Source of the DNA: Desulfotignum sp.
GTDB taxonomy: Bacteria; Desulfobacterota; Desulfobacteria; Desulfobacterales; Desulfobacteraceae
Length of the DNA: 40,243 nt
Assembly: GCA_011389575.1 (NCBI GenBank)
Contig: JAABUB010000024.1
Span: 1-40,243, forward strand
Reading direction: 5' to 3'
The notes under the pieces are model-generated. The model worked only from the letters and a program-made list of their open reading frames with translations, ran no database searches and was not told the DNA's origin. Position 1 is the first letter of the stretch. Every line of letters begins with the position of its first letter. Both the position numbers and the translations under genes were made by a program. This document shows, piece by piece, positions 30,796 through 37,785 of this stretch.

Positions 30796-31766
30796 GATGC
30801 TTCTCCTTGGTCTTTTGCAGATACCGGCAGTTGACATTCCGCTTCCAGAACACTCAGCCCGCCCAGCAGGCAGTATTCATACTCCACATCATCCTGAAGA
30901 ATTTTAATATCCGCCTCTGTCATGTGGTTGAATTTTTTCATCAGCTCCGTATAGGTACTCACAGGCTTGGGTTTCTTAACGGTTTTGGTCATGCGGATCC
31001 TGCCGTTTTCCGCTTCCCACAGAGGAAAGTAATTGGTCTTCACTGCCCGCCGGCAGATTTCAATGGTATTGGCCGGATCAGCTCCCCATCCTGTGGGACA
31101 GGGGGCGAACACATGGAGAAAACAAAATCCCCGCTCCTTGGCCTCTTTGGCCTTGAGCAGTTTTCTGGCCAAGTCCTCCAGGTCACTGAGGGTGGCAGTG
31201 GCGGTATAGGGAATCTTATTCATGGCCATTTTAAGCCCCAGATTCATGCGCCGCAGATTTTTGCCCTTGTGGACCGACCCGTAGGGTGTGGTGGTGGTGG
31301 TGGCACCAAAAGGGGTGGTACCGCTTTTCTGGATACCGGTGTTCATATACCCTTCATTGTCATAACAGATATAAATAAAGGGTTCGTTCCGTTCCGCAGC
31401 CCCGGACAGGTTGCCGAAACCGATGTCATTGGCAGTGCCGTCCCCGTTGAAACACACCACCGTGTTATCGATGCCGGCCTTGCGGTAATACCGCGCAAGA
31501 CCTGTGGCATTGGCTGCAGCACCGGTCATGAGAGTGCCGAAATAGGACAGGGTATGCCAGGACTGGTTGTTTTGTCCCAGCAGTACAGGTGCGGAGCAGG
31601 ACGGGGTACCGGTGATAACGATATCATTTCCCAGCACCCGGGGGATAAAGCGCAGCAGCAGCTCCAGGCCGCAACCCGGACAGAATGCCACCCCCTTTGA
31701 AAACGGATCATCATGCTTGAGATAATCCAGTACTTTGGTCAGTCGGGCTTGTTTTTTTTCCGCCAT
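30792..31766 (-). CDS. padI: phenylglyoxylate:acceptor oxidoreductase, beta (TPP) subunit
   Basis: Thiamine diphosphate-binding subunit of 324 residues, which decarboxylates the 2-oxo acid. The TPP motif GDGTANDIGFGNLS begins at residue 108 and closes with NEGYMNTG at 137-144. Cys29, Cys32 (FCPGCGLE), Cys57 (PSCSAP) and Cys223 (APCPTGWG) are the expected ligands of the proximal [4Fe-4S] cluster. Size agrees with the 34 kDa PadI. ATG 31766 is preceded by AAGGGGGG and lies 1 base after the padG stop. The reaction proposed is phenylglyoxylate plus CoA to benzoyl-CoA plus CO2, with electrons to ferredoxin. Confidence 0.83.
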   Translation of the reverse strand: MAEKKQARLTKVLDYLKHDDPFSKGVAFCPGCGLELLLRFIPRVLGNDIVITGTPSCSAPVLLGQNNQSWHTLSYFGTLMTGAAANATGLARYYRKAGIDNTVVCFNGDGTANDIGFGNLSGAAERNEPFIYICYDNEGYMNTGIQKSGTTPFGATTTTTPYGSVHKGKNLRRMNLGLKMAMNKIPYTATATLSDLEDLARKLLKAKEAKERGFCFLHVFAPCPTGWGADPANTIEICRRAVKTNYFPLWEAENGRIRMTKTVKKPKPVSTYTELMKKFNHMTEADIKILQDDVEYEYCLLGGLSVLEAECQLPVSAKDQGEAS

Positions 31767-31767
31767 G

Positions 31768-32991
31768 TTATTTTCCCCCCTTTGTATTGGCATCCGGATA
31801 AGATACCCAGGTGACCTCGGGCACATCTTTGCCGTCAGCCAGATCACGGGTCATCTGGATCATCTTTTCCACATTGGTTTTGGTGATATCGGTGTTGGCG
31901 ATACCATCGATAAAGCTGACCAGTTGTGCACCATCCAGCCGGGTTTCAAAAGCTTTGAGCTCCGTATAAATGGGACCACCGTCAAAACCGAATGCAAGGC
32001 TTCTGTCCACCACGCCCACGGCTTTTTTGCCCTTAAGGGCCGCCACCAGGGCCTGGTGGGGAAAGGGTCTGTACATGCGCATCTTTACCAGACCGATGCG
32101 CACCCCTTTTTCCCGCTGGTCATCAATCACCGATTTGATGGTGCCGCACATGGAGCCGGAACCGAGCAGCACAATGTCTGCATCATCACACCGGTATTCT
32201 TCCACCTGCCCGCCATAGGACCTGCCGAAAATACTTGCAAATTCTTTGTCTATTTCTTCGAACTTGGCTTTGGACCGTTCCATGGCGGTCACATGTTTGT
32301 GGCGCAGTTCCATATAGCCCCCCAGGATACCGTGGGAACCCACCCCAAGTTTCTGGCCCGGGGTCAGCACGGTGCGTCTGGGCTGGTCTTTGAGCACCGA
32401 CAAAAACCGGTCCACGGTTTCCTGCTCCGGAATATCCACGCCTTCGGACAGATAGGACAAAAAGAACCCGTCATAATGAACCATGACCGGCAGCTGGATA
32501 TCATAATCCTCGGCCAGACGGTAAGACTGGAGCACCAGGTCCAGCACCTCCTGGCAGTCTTCGGCAATCAGAAAAATCCAGCCGGCGTCCCGGGTGGAAA
32601 TCATGTCCTGCTGTCCCGAAGAAACAGCTATAATACCAGGTGTTTCTCTGTTCACATTGACCATGACCACAGGAGCTCTGGCACCGGCCACAGCCAGCAC
32701 CGCATCATACATGAACACCAGACCCCAGGAGGATGAGGCGGTAAACACCCGTCCCCCGGCCAGGGAGGCTGCCATGACCGCATTCATGGCCGAGTTCTCC
32801 CCTTCCACGGTGATCAGTTCGCAGTCCATTTCTCCGGATGCATGGAAGGTGGAAATCTGTTCAATAACTTCGGTCTGAGGAGTGATGGGATAGGCAGCCA
32901 CCACATCGGGCCGGGCCAGTTTGGCAGCAATGGCAGCAGCAGCATTTCCGGTGATAACCTTGATCCGTGATGGTGTTGTGGTGGTATTCAT
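31768..32991 (-). CDS. padG: phenylglyoxylate:acceptor oxidoreductase, alpha subunit
   Basis: 407 residues of the 2-oxoacid:acceptor oxidoreductase alpha family. It shows VVAAYPITPQTEVIEQIS and ITVEGENSAMNAVMAASLAG near the start, and SSWGLVFMYDAVLAVAGARA and the domain II/III part ADIVLLGSGSMCGTIKSVID later. It completes the TPP site with PadI. The size is near the 48 kDa PadG of Azoarcus. I take the ATG at 32991 (MNTTTTPSRIKVI) because GGGGAG lies 8 bases ahead; the frame extends 16 codons upstream into padF. The start overlaps the padF stop as ATGA, so the two are translationally coupled. Confidence 0.84.
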   Translation of the reverse strand: MNTTTTPSRIKVITGNAAAAIAAKLARPDVVAAYPITPQTEVIEQISTFHASGEMDCELITVEGENSAMNAVMAASLAGGRVFTASSSWGLVFMYDAVLAVAGARAPVVMVNVNRETPGIIAVSSGQQDMISTRDAGWIFLIAEDCQEVLDLVLQSYRLAEDYDIQLPVMVHYDGFFLSYLSEGVDIPEQETVDRFLSVLKDQPRRTVLTPGQKLGVGSHGILGGYMELRHKHVTAMERSKAKFEEIDKEFASIFGRSYGGQVEEYRCDDADIVLLGSGSMCGTIKSVIDDQREKGVRIGLVKMRMYRPFPHQALVAALKGKKAVGVVDRSLAFGFDGGPIYTELKAFETRLDGAQLVSFIDGIANTDITKTNVEKMIQMTRDLADGKDVPEVTWVSYPDANTKGGK

Positions 32992-33275
32992 GATACAAAC
33001 TCCCCTTCTGAAATCATGGTAATGGCCCCCTTGGGGCATTCCTTTGCACAGATGCCGCAGCCTTTGCAGAAATCCAGGTTTGCTTCAAAATGTGTATCTG
33101 ATTGCATTTCCATGACCTGGATGGGGCAGTAAATGGCGCAGAACCCGCAGAAAATGCATTTTTCTTTGTCTACCACCGGCCGTTTGGTCCGCCAGTCACC
33201 GGTGTCGGTGCACATCAAAGGATCGCCGGCATCCGACCATGGCCCCTCATGTTTGAAATAGTGATTTGATGACAT
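32988..33275 (-). CDS. padF: phenylglyoxylate:acceptor oxidoreductase, delta (2x[4Fe-4S]) subunit
   Basis: A 95-residue ferredoxin-type subunit. Two full cluster motifs are present: Cys40-x2-Cys43-x2-Cys46-x3-Cys50-Pro and Cys70-x2-Cys73-x2-Cys76-x3-Cys80-Pro. The 38-residue N-terminal arm (SSNHYFKHEGPWSDAGDP) is typical of PorD-like delta subunits. It carries electrons from the TPP site to an external ferredoxin. Size fits PadF (11.5 kDa). It is the first gene of the operon, with GGGAGG before the ATG. No FAD subunit like PadH is found anywhere in the operon. Confidence 0.83.
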   Translation of the reverse strand: MSSNHYFKHEGPWSDAGDPLMCTDTGDWRTKRPVVDKEKCIFCGFCAIYCPIQVMEMQSDTHFEANLDFCKGCGICAKECPKGAITMISEGEFVS

Positions 33276-33345
33276 GTATCCCTCCCCTTTTTGCGAATAA
33301 AATGACCCTGAATATACTGCTTTATCGTATCTATTTCATAGCCAT

Positions 33346-33375
33346 AAAATAGCGGTAGTTCGATTGCATTGTCAA
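33346..33375 (-). promoter_or_regulatory. pad operon promoter
   Basis: The minus strand has TTGACA (33370-33375), an 18-base spacer and TATTTT (33346-33351), about 70 bases before the padF ATG. It is the nearest good sigma70-type promoter to the operon. A palindrome lies about 85-120 bases further upstream. Confidence 0.6.
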
Positions 33376-33457
33376 GCAAAAAATTGTGGTGGTATAAAAA
33401 TTTTCTTGAAATTGGACAATAAGAAATAGGACTTACCCCGATAAACCCGGTTATTAG

Positions 33458-33495
33458 ATTTTCTATTTAGTTGATTAGTCAACTAAATAGAAAAT
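33458..33495. promoter_or_regulatory. 38-bp palindrome upstream of the pad operon, candidate operator
   Basis: Two perfectly complementary 17-base arms (33458-33474 and 33479-33495; core TTTAGTTGA...TCAACTAAA) flank the tetranucleotide TTAG. It is very AT-rich and no T-run follows on the minus strand, so an operator is more likely than a terminator. On the minus strand TTGACT inside it is followed after 18 bases by TCTAAT, a possible second promoter that a bound protein would cover. MarR- or TetR-type regulators use such sites; none is encoded in the window. Confidence 0.5.
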
Positions 33496-33550
33496 GCAAA
33501 GCCCGGCGCCTGTTTTCTGTGAATGGATGTAAAAATATCTGAAAAGACAT

Positions 33551-33580
33551 GGGGAGCAGCACCTGGAAAAACCACTCCCC
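33551..33580. terminator. hairpin downstream of the sirohaem reductase gene
   Basis: GGGGAG (33551-33556) pairs with CTCCCC (33575-33580), with an inner TGG/CCA. It lies 20 bases after the stop at 33600. The clearer T-run (GTTTTT) is on the plus strand; on the minus strand only TCTTTTC follows, so it may be inefficient in the gene's direction. Confidence 0.45.
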
Positions 33581-33599
33581 GTTTTTGGTCATACCTGCT

Positions 33600-34253
33600 C
33601 TATATGAATTTTCTGAACGGCTCCAGCCCGGTACGTTCAATCATTTTTCCCAGACGTTCCCCAGCTTTTGCCTCATTTTTGTAGCAGGTGATCACATTTG
33701 CCACCGCAGCCATCACCTGGTCATCATCCAGGCCGGTGACCAGTTCTTTGCCTATCCTGGGCACCATGCCCACATTTCCGCCGATGGTAATGGTCCAGCC
33801 TTCGGCAGATCCGATCAGCCCGACATCCCGGACCCAGGATTCGGCACAGCTGAGTTTACATCCGGATACTGCCATCTTGAATTTTCCGGGCAGTTTTGCT
33901 GCATGATACTGTTCATCCAGCTTCATGCCGATACCCAGCGCATCCTGTTTTCCCAGTTTGCAGAAAGTGGTTCCCGGACAGGTGCGGATACTTCTGACAC
34001 AAAGCCCGACTGCAGCCCCCTTGTCCATCCCCAGATCTTCCCACACCGCATCGATATCCGCTTCTTTCAGTCCCACAATGGCCACACGGGCGGCACCGGT
34101 AATCTTTATGGCTTTGGCATTGTATTTTTCCGATACATCCGCGATCCTGCGCAGCAGATCCGGGGTTACGATCCCGCAGGGAATGTGGGGGGCAATGGCG
34201 TAGGTTTCATTGTCATTTTGGGGGATAGCCCCTTTTTCTCCAAGTTTCAACAT
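33600..34253 (-). CDS. assimilatory-type (small) sulfite/nitrite reductase-like sirohaem protein
   Basis: 217 residues, nearly the length of the low-spin assimilatory-type sulfite reductase of Desulfovibrio vulgaris. The coupled sirohaem-[4Fe-4S] ligands are Cys92-x5-Cys98 (TCPGTTFCK) and Cys132-x3-Cys136 (SGCKLSCAES). It contains only one sulfite-reductase repeat, not the two of dissimilatory DsrA/B. The reaction would be six-electron reduction of sulfite or nitrite; its physiological role in sulfate reducers is unsettled. Start at ATG 34253 because AGGAG lies 7 bases ahead; the open frame upstream is not supported. Divergent from the small gene at 34410; TTGACA-17-TAAGTT (34292-34320) is its likely promoter. 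Confidence 0.85.
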   Translation of the reverse strand: MLKLGEKGAIPQNDNETYAIAPHIPCGIVTPDLLRRIADVSEKYNAKAIKITGAARVAIVGLKEADIDAVWEDLGMDKGAAVGLCVRSIRTCPGTTFCKLGKQDALGIGMKLDEQYHAAKLPGKFKMAVSGCKLSCAESWVRDVGLIGSAEGWTITIGGNVGMVPRIGKELVTGLDDDQVMAAVANVITCYKNEAKAGERLGKMIERTGLEPFRKFI

Positions 34254-34409
34254 AATTTTCTCCTGATGCTTTCTGGTTGTATTTTCAGATAAACTTAGAG
34301 ACCGCACAAGATTTTGTCAAGTCTGCAGGTGATAACTGCTTGTATAAACCAAATCCGTTGTTATTGTATTTGTTACAACCAACTGAAACCTGATTAAAGG
34401 AGGCAATCC

Positions 34410-34658
34410 ATGAACAAAAACGAGCTGTGCGATAAAATCAGATCCCTGTATCCTGAAATAGGAGAATGCGGTATTGATGTGAATGTGGATTATGATGATG
34501 CAAATGACCGCTGGACAGTGTATCTGAAAAAAGACAAAAAAGAGCTCAAAACCTTTCTTGAGCCCGGCGATGCCGACCTGTGCATAAAAGGAAAGCAATG
34601 CGTGAGCCTGGGCATTGAAATCAACCAGCTGAAAGACAGCATCGACAGAATGCCGTGA
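34410..34658 (+). CDS. small conserved-looking protein of unknown function
   Basis: An 82-residue acidic soluble protein: MNKNELCDKIRSLYPEIGEC, then a beta-rich DVNVDYDDANDRWTVYLKKD and FLEPGDADLCIKGKQCVSLG. It has four cysteines (7, 20, 58 and 64) not in a classical cluster spacing. An excellent AAAGGAGG precedes the ATG, which supports a real gene. Divergent from the sirohaem reductase with 156 bases between them, so it may be regulated together with it. I do not recognise a family; similarity to small proteins near sulfite reductases in other sulfate reducers is only an impression. Confidence 0.72.
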   Translation: MNKNELCDKIRSLYPEIGECGIDVNVDYDDANDRWTVYLKKDKKELKTFLEPGDADLCIKGKQCVSLGIEINQLKDSIDRMP

Positions 34659-34693
34659 CAGTGCACCCCTGCAGATAAACCTGAAACCCCTTT

Positions 34694-36136
34694 TTACGGA
34701 GACATTGTCTCACGCTTTTGGATCGTATATTCCACCTGGACCCTGCCTTTTTTCTGATCTTCAAGTCTTATGGTTGTCGGATGCAGGGCAATCTGGGCAG
34801 TCATACTGCCGGAAGCTGTAATACCATCCAGAAACAGGGGTTCTGTAAACAGGGTTTCCATATTTTTGAGAACCTGATGGGGGCCGATGACGCTGATCTT
34901 TGCCGGTGATGTTATTGCCCGGGTCATGATCAGGTCCGGGGAAAGCCGGCCGGTCCAGGAAGGCTGAACGGAAAGCTCCCTTTTGACCGGTACATCAACA
35001 AGCACCTCGATCAAAGAAGGCTCGATATCTTTGACCACAATGCCCGGAGGCAGCGCAACATCGTTGCGGCTGACAGCCAGTTTGTTGATGCCCGGCACAG
35101 TATTGGTCAGGTTCAGTTTGACAGTGATCCGGTCAGGCTGCAGAGATCTGATCAAGGGCCTGGAACCACTGAGCAGAAGCTTGACATTGCTTGCTGTAGA
35201 GGAAAATATTTCCATATTCTGGTCTGATTTGATAAATTCCACCGGAATATCATGGGTGGCAAGGGTTTCCATTCCCCTGGAAAAACTGAGCCACAGCCCG
35301 GTTACACAGATCAGACAGATGGCTGCGGCAGCGGCAAGTTCCCGGGTGTGCTTTTTTACACCTTTAGCAGAAGTATCATCCCCGGCATGTTTGAAGAGCA
35401 GTTTTTCAAGGACTGTGCTGTCATTAATATCATATACACGGTTGTCCTTGACCAGGGTGATTTTGCCGCGTTCTTCTGAAACCACAATTACCAGGGCATC
35501 GGTTTGTTCGGTCAAACCAATGGCTGCCCTGTGGCGTGTACCAAAATAAGAGGGCAGATCTGTACGCTTTGAAAGGGGCAGGATCACACCGACATCCGTG
35601 ATCCTGTCTCCTTGAATAACAGCCGCACCGTCATGGACCGGATTGTCTTCCCAGAAAATGCTGACCAGCATCTCTTTAGAAAGTTTCCCCTGCCAGACGA
35701 TCCCCTTTTGCACAACACTTTCCAGCTCCCTGTTCAGGGGAAGAACGATCAATGCCCCGATTTTTTTTCTTGCCAGTTCATAAACGCTTTCAACAATGAT
35801 ACCCACAGGGGTTTTGCGCTGATACCGCGGGATACCCCAGAAAAATGATTTCAAATCTCTGGTCTGAAGCACGGAGGATATTTCATTGCGGAACACAATA
35901 ATAATAACCAGGGCAGCACCGGCAATAACCCCCTGCATGGCCCAGCTGGTGACAACCAGTCCCATGGAAACAGCCACCTGCCTGAGAACCCACAAGACCC
36001 CCATGGCAAAAAGAACCCGCAGTACATTGGTTCCCCGGAAAAGTACGTAAAGCCTGAACAGGATGTAACTGTTCAATGCTATATCAAAAAACCCCTGCCA
36101 CCCGATACCGAAAAAGTGATAAAAAGACTGTCCCAT
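34694..36136 (-). CDS. cdaA: diadenylate cyclase CdaA fused to a CdaR/YbbR-like region
   Basis: 480 residues. Residues 10-85 hold three membrane helices, 95-235 are the DisA_N diadenylate cyclase domain with DGA (169-171, NPVHDGAAVI) and RHR (201-203, GTRHRAAIGLTE), the catalytic pair that condenses two ATP to c-di-AMP. A fourth helix (AAAAAICLICVTGLWLSFS, about 265-285) leads into two YbbR-like repeats (DIPVEFI..., VLVDVPVKRELSV...) outside the membrane. In Firmicutes CdaA and its regulator CdaR are separate adjacent genes; here they form one chain. The start lies 6 bases after the DUF2914 stop. Role: c-di-AMP signalling in cell-wall and osmotic control. Confidence 0.87.
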   Translation of the reverse strand: MGQSFYHFFGIGWQGFFDIALNSYILFRLYVLFRGTNVLRVLFAMGVLWVLRQVAVSMGLVVTSWAMQGVIAGAALVIIIVFRNEISSVLQTRDLKSFFWGIPRYQRKTPVGIIVESVYELARKKIGALIVLPLNRELESVVQKGIVWQGKLSKEMLVSIFWEDNPVHDGAAVIQGDRITDVGVILPLSKRTDLPSYFGTRHRAAIGLTEQTDALVIVVSEERGKITLVKDNRVYDINDSTVLEKLLFKHAGDDTSAKGVKKHTRELAAAAAICLICVTGLWLSFSRGMETLATHDIPVEFIKSDQNMEIFSSTASNVKLLLSGSRPLIRSLQPDRITVKLNLTNTVPGINKLAVSRNDVALPPGIVVKDIEPSLIEVLVDVPVKRELSVQPSWTGRLSPDLIMTRAITSPAKISVIGPHQVLKNMETLFTEPLFLDGITASGSMTAQIALHPTTIRLEDQKKGRVQVEYTIQKRETMSP

Positions 36137-36142
36137 GGGCGG

Positions 36143-36601
36143 TCAGTCAACAATACTGAATCTAAGGGTTTTCATCAGATTTTCCTGACCGTCAACAACC
36201 TCAACCCGCCAGGGTCCTTTATCAGCATCCCTGAGCTGCATGCTGCTGAAAGAAGACCATTTGGGAGGATTGAGCACCAGTTTTGCATTGGATATCAAAC
36301 GGTCCTGCCTGTACCACCGGTGATATACTATGGTTTCTCTGGGCACCGGATCAAAAGCGGTAAAACAAAATACCCTGCCCAGGGAAATCGAAAAAACCAC
36401 AGCCTGGTTCACGGGTTTGAACCTTTCAATGGCTTCACACATTACTGCCTGGACCAGCACCGGCTGAAGCAGCACAGTTTGTTCTTTTGAAAGCGGGTTT
36501 TCTGACAGCGGATTCTGGGCCCGGGCAGGGGGGGGGGTAGAAAATAATGCTGCAGACAAAAACAGCAGCATAAAGATCAACCTGAAAGAAAATGGTTTCA
36601 T
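36143..36601 (-). CDS. exported DUF2914 protein
   Basis: 152 residues with a signal peptide (MKPFSFRLIFMLLFLSAALF, cleavage near ARA-Q). The mature part follows the DUF2914 pattern: VMCEAIERFKPVNQAVVFS, RVFCFTAFDP, IVYHRWYRQ, a WSSFSS segment and GPWRVEVVD. Function of the domain is unknown; it is probably an extracytoplasmic beta-sandwich. A run of ten C's on the coding strand (36528-36537) encodes the Pro-rich region at the cleavage site, so strand slippage could shut the gene on and off. Upstream of and coupled to the cdaA-ybbR gene. Confidence 0.78.
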   Translation of the reverse strand: MKPFSFRLIFMLLFLSAALFSTPPPARAQNPLSENPLSKEQTVLLQPVLVQAVMCEAIERFKPVNQAVVFSISLGRVFCFTAFDPVPRETIVYHRWYRQDRLISNAKLVLNPPKWSSFSSMQLRDADKGPWRVEVVDGQENLMKTLRFSIVD

Positions 36602-36783
36602 GTCCGTGATGATACCTGCAGATCAGCTTTTTTTCAAGACTGAATCTTTTTATGTATCTCTGGCAGGCTGAAGAAATCATCACAAATCTGTCAGTTCCGT
36701 AAAAGATATTCCCAACTCTGATAAATTTTTGGTAATATCTTTTCTGCACATATACAAAAACCATTTTGCACAAAGGTCTGCCC

Positions 36784-37785
36784 ATGAAACCACGCGTTAT
36801 CATACTTGCCACCGGCGGCACCATAGCGGGAATCAGCCATGCACCTGCACAGGCCGGATATGCCTCCGGACAGGTAACCATCCGGCAGATGATCCAGTCG
36901 GTCCCGGATCTGGATCATCTGGCGGGGGTTACAGGAGAACAGATCAGCAACGTGGGGTCCCAGGACATGTCTTTTGACATCCTGATGGATTTGACCTGCC
37001 GCATCAACGAACTGCTGGGCCAAAAGGATATCCACGGCATTGTGGTGACCCATGGCACCGACACCATGGAAGAAACCGCATTTTTTTTAAACCTCACCGT
37101 GAACAGCCCCAAGCCGGTGGTGGTGACAGGGGCCATGCGGCCTGCCAACGCCATTTCTGCTGACGGTCCTTTGAACCTTTTCAATTCAGTGGCAGTGGCA
37201 GCTGATCCTGATGCACAGGAACGGGGGGTACTGGTGGTCATGAACGACAGGATACACGGGGCACATTCTTTGACCAAAACCAACACCACATCTGTGGAAA
37301 CCTTTCTGTCCCCGGTGAACGGCCTGGTGGGCACTGTGAATTACGGTAAAACCGTGTATTTCAGATTTCCATTCCGGCGCCACACCTTTTTGAGCCGGTT
37401 TTCGGATCTGTTCTGCACCAAAAGCCGGGTGATGCTGCCCAGAGTGGATATTGTGTATGCCTGCATCGATATGCCGCCGGATCTCCTTGATTGTTGTGTG
37501 GCTGGCGGGGCTGAGGGGATCGCCATTGCCGGAGACGGCAACGGCAACATGAACCAGGCCACCATAAAAAAAGCGGCACATATGGCCGGCCGGGGTATTT
37601 TCATTGTCAGAAGCTCCCGGGTGCCCACCGGCACTGTGGGCAGAAATGTTGAGGTAAATGATGATGCCTGCGGATTCATTGCTTCAGATGAACTCAACCC
37701 TGCCAAGGCCCGGATTCTGCTCATGCTGGCCTTGGCGGAAAAAGTCGATCACAAAGCGGTGCAGCAGCTGTTTTACACCTATTAG
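36784..37785 (+). CDS. ansA: L-asparaginase, cytoplasmic type
   Basis: Hydrolyses asparagine to aspartate and ammonia. Its 333 residues carry both active-site motifs: ILATGGTIAGIS (catalytic Thr near residue 12-14) and VVTHGTDTMEETAFF (Thr-Asp of the second triad, near 90-100), then TGAMRPANAISADG. There is no signal peptide, so the enzyme acts in the cytoplasm, although the sequence pattern is close to type II enzymes. Start at ATG 36784 with AAAGG ahead; a TTG at 36766 would add 6 residues. Its stop overlaps the convergent amidase stop by 4 bases (TTAG). Gene symbol is approximate. Confidence 0.88.
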   Translation: MKPRVIILATGGTIAGISHAPAQAGYASGQVTIRQMIQSVPDLDHLAGVTGEQISNVGSQDMSFDILMDLTCRINELLGQKDIHGIVVTHGTDTMEETAFFLNLTVNSPKPVVVTGAMRPANAISADGPLNLFNSVAVAADPDAQERGVLVVMNDRIHGAHSLTKTNTTSVETFLSPVNGLVGTVNYGKTVYFRFPFRRHTFLSRFSDLFCTKSRVMLPRVDIVYACIDMPPDLLDCCVAGGAEGIAIAGDGNGNMNQATIKKAAHMAGRGIFIVRSSRVPTGTVGRNVEVNDDACGFIASDELNPAKARILLMLALAEKVDHKAVQQLFYTY

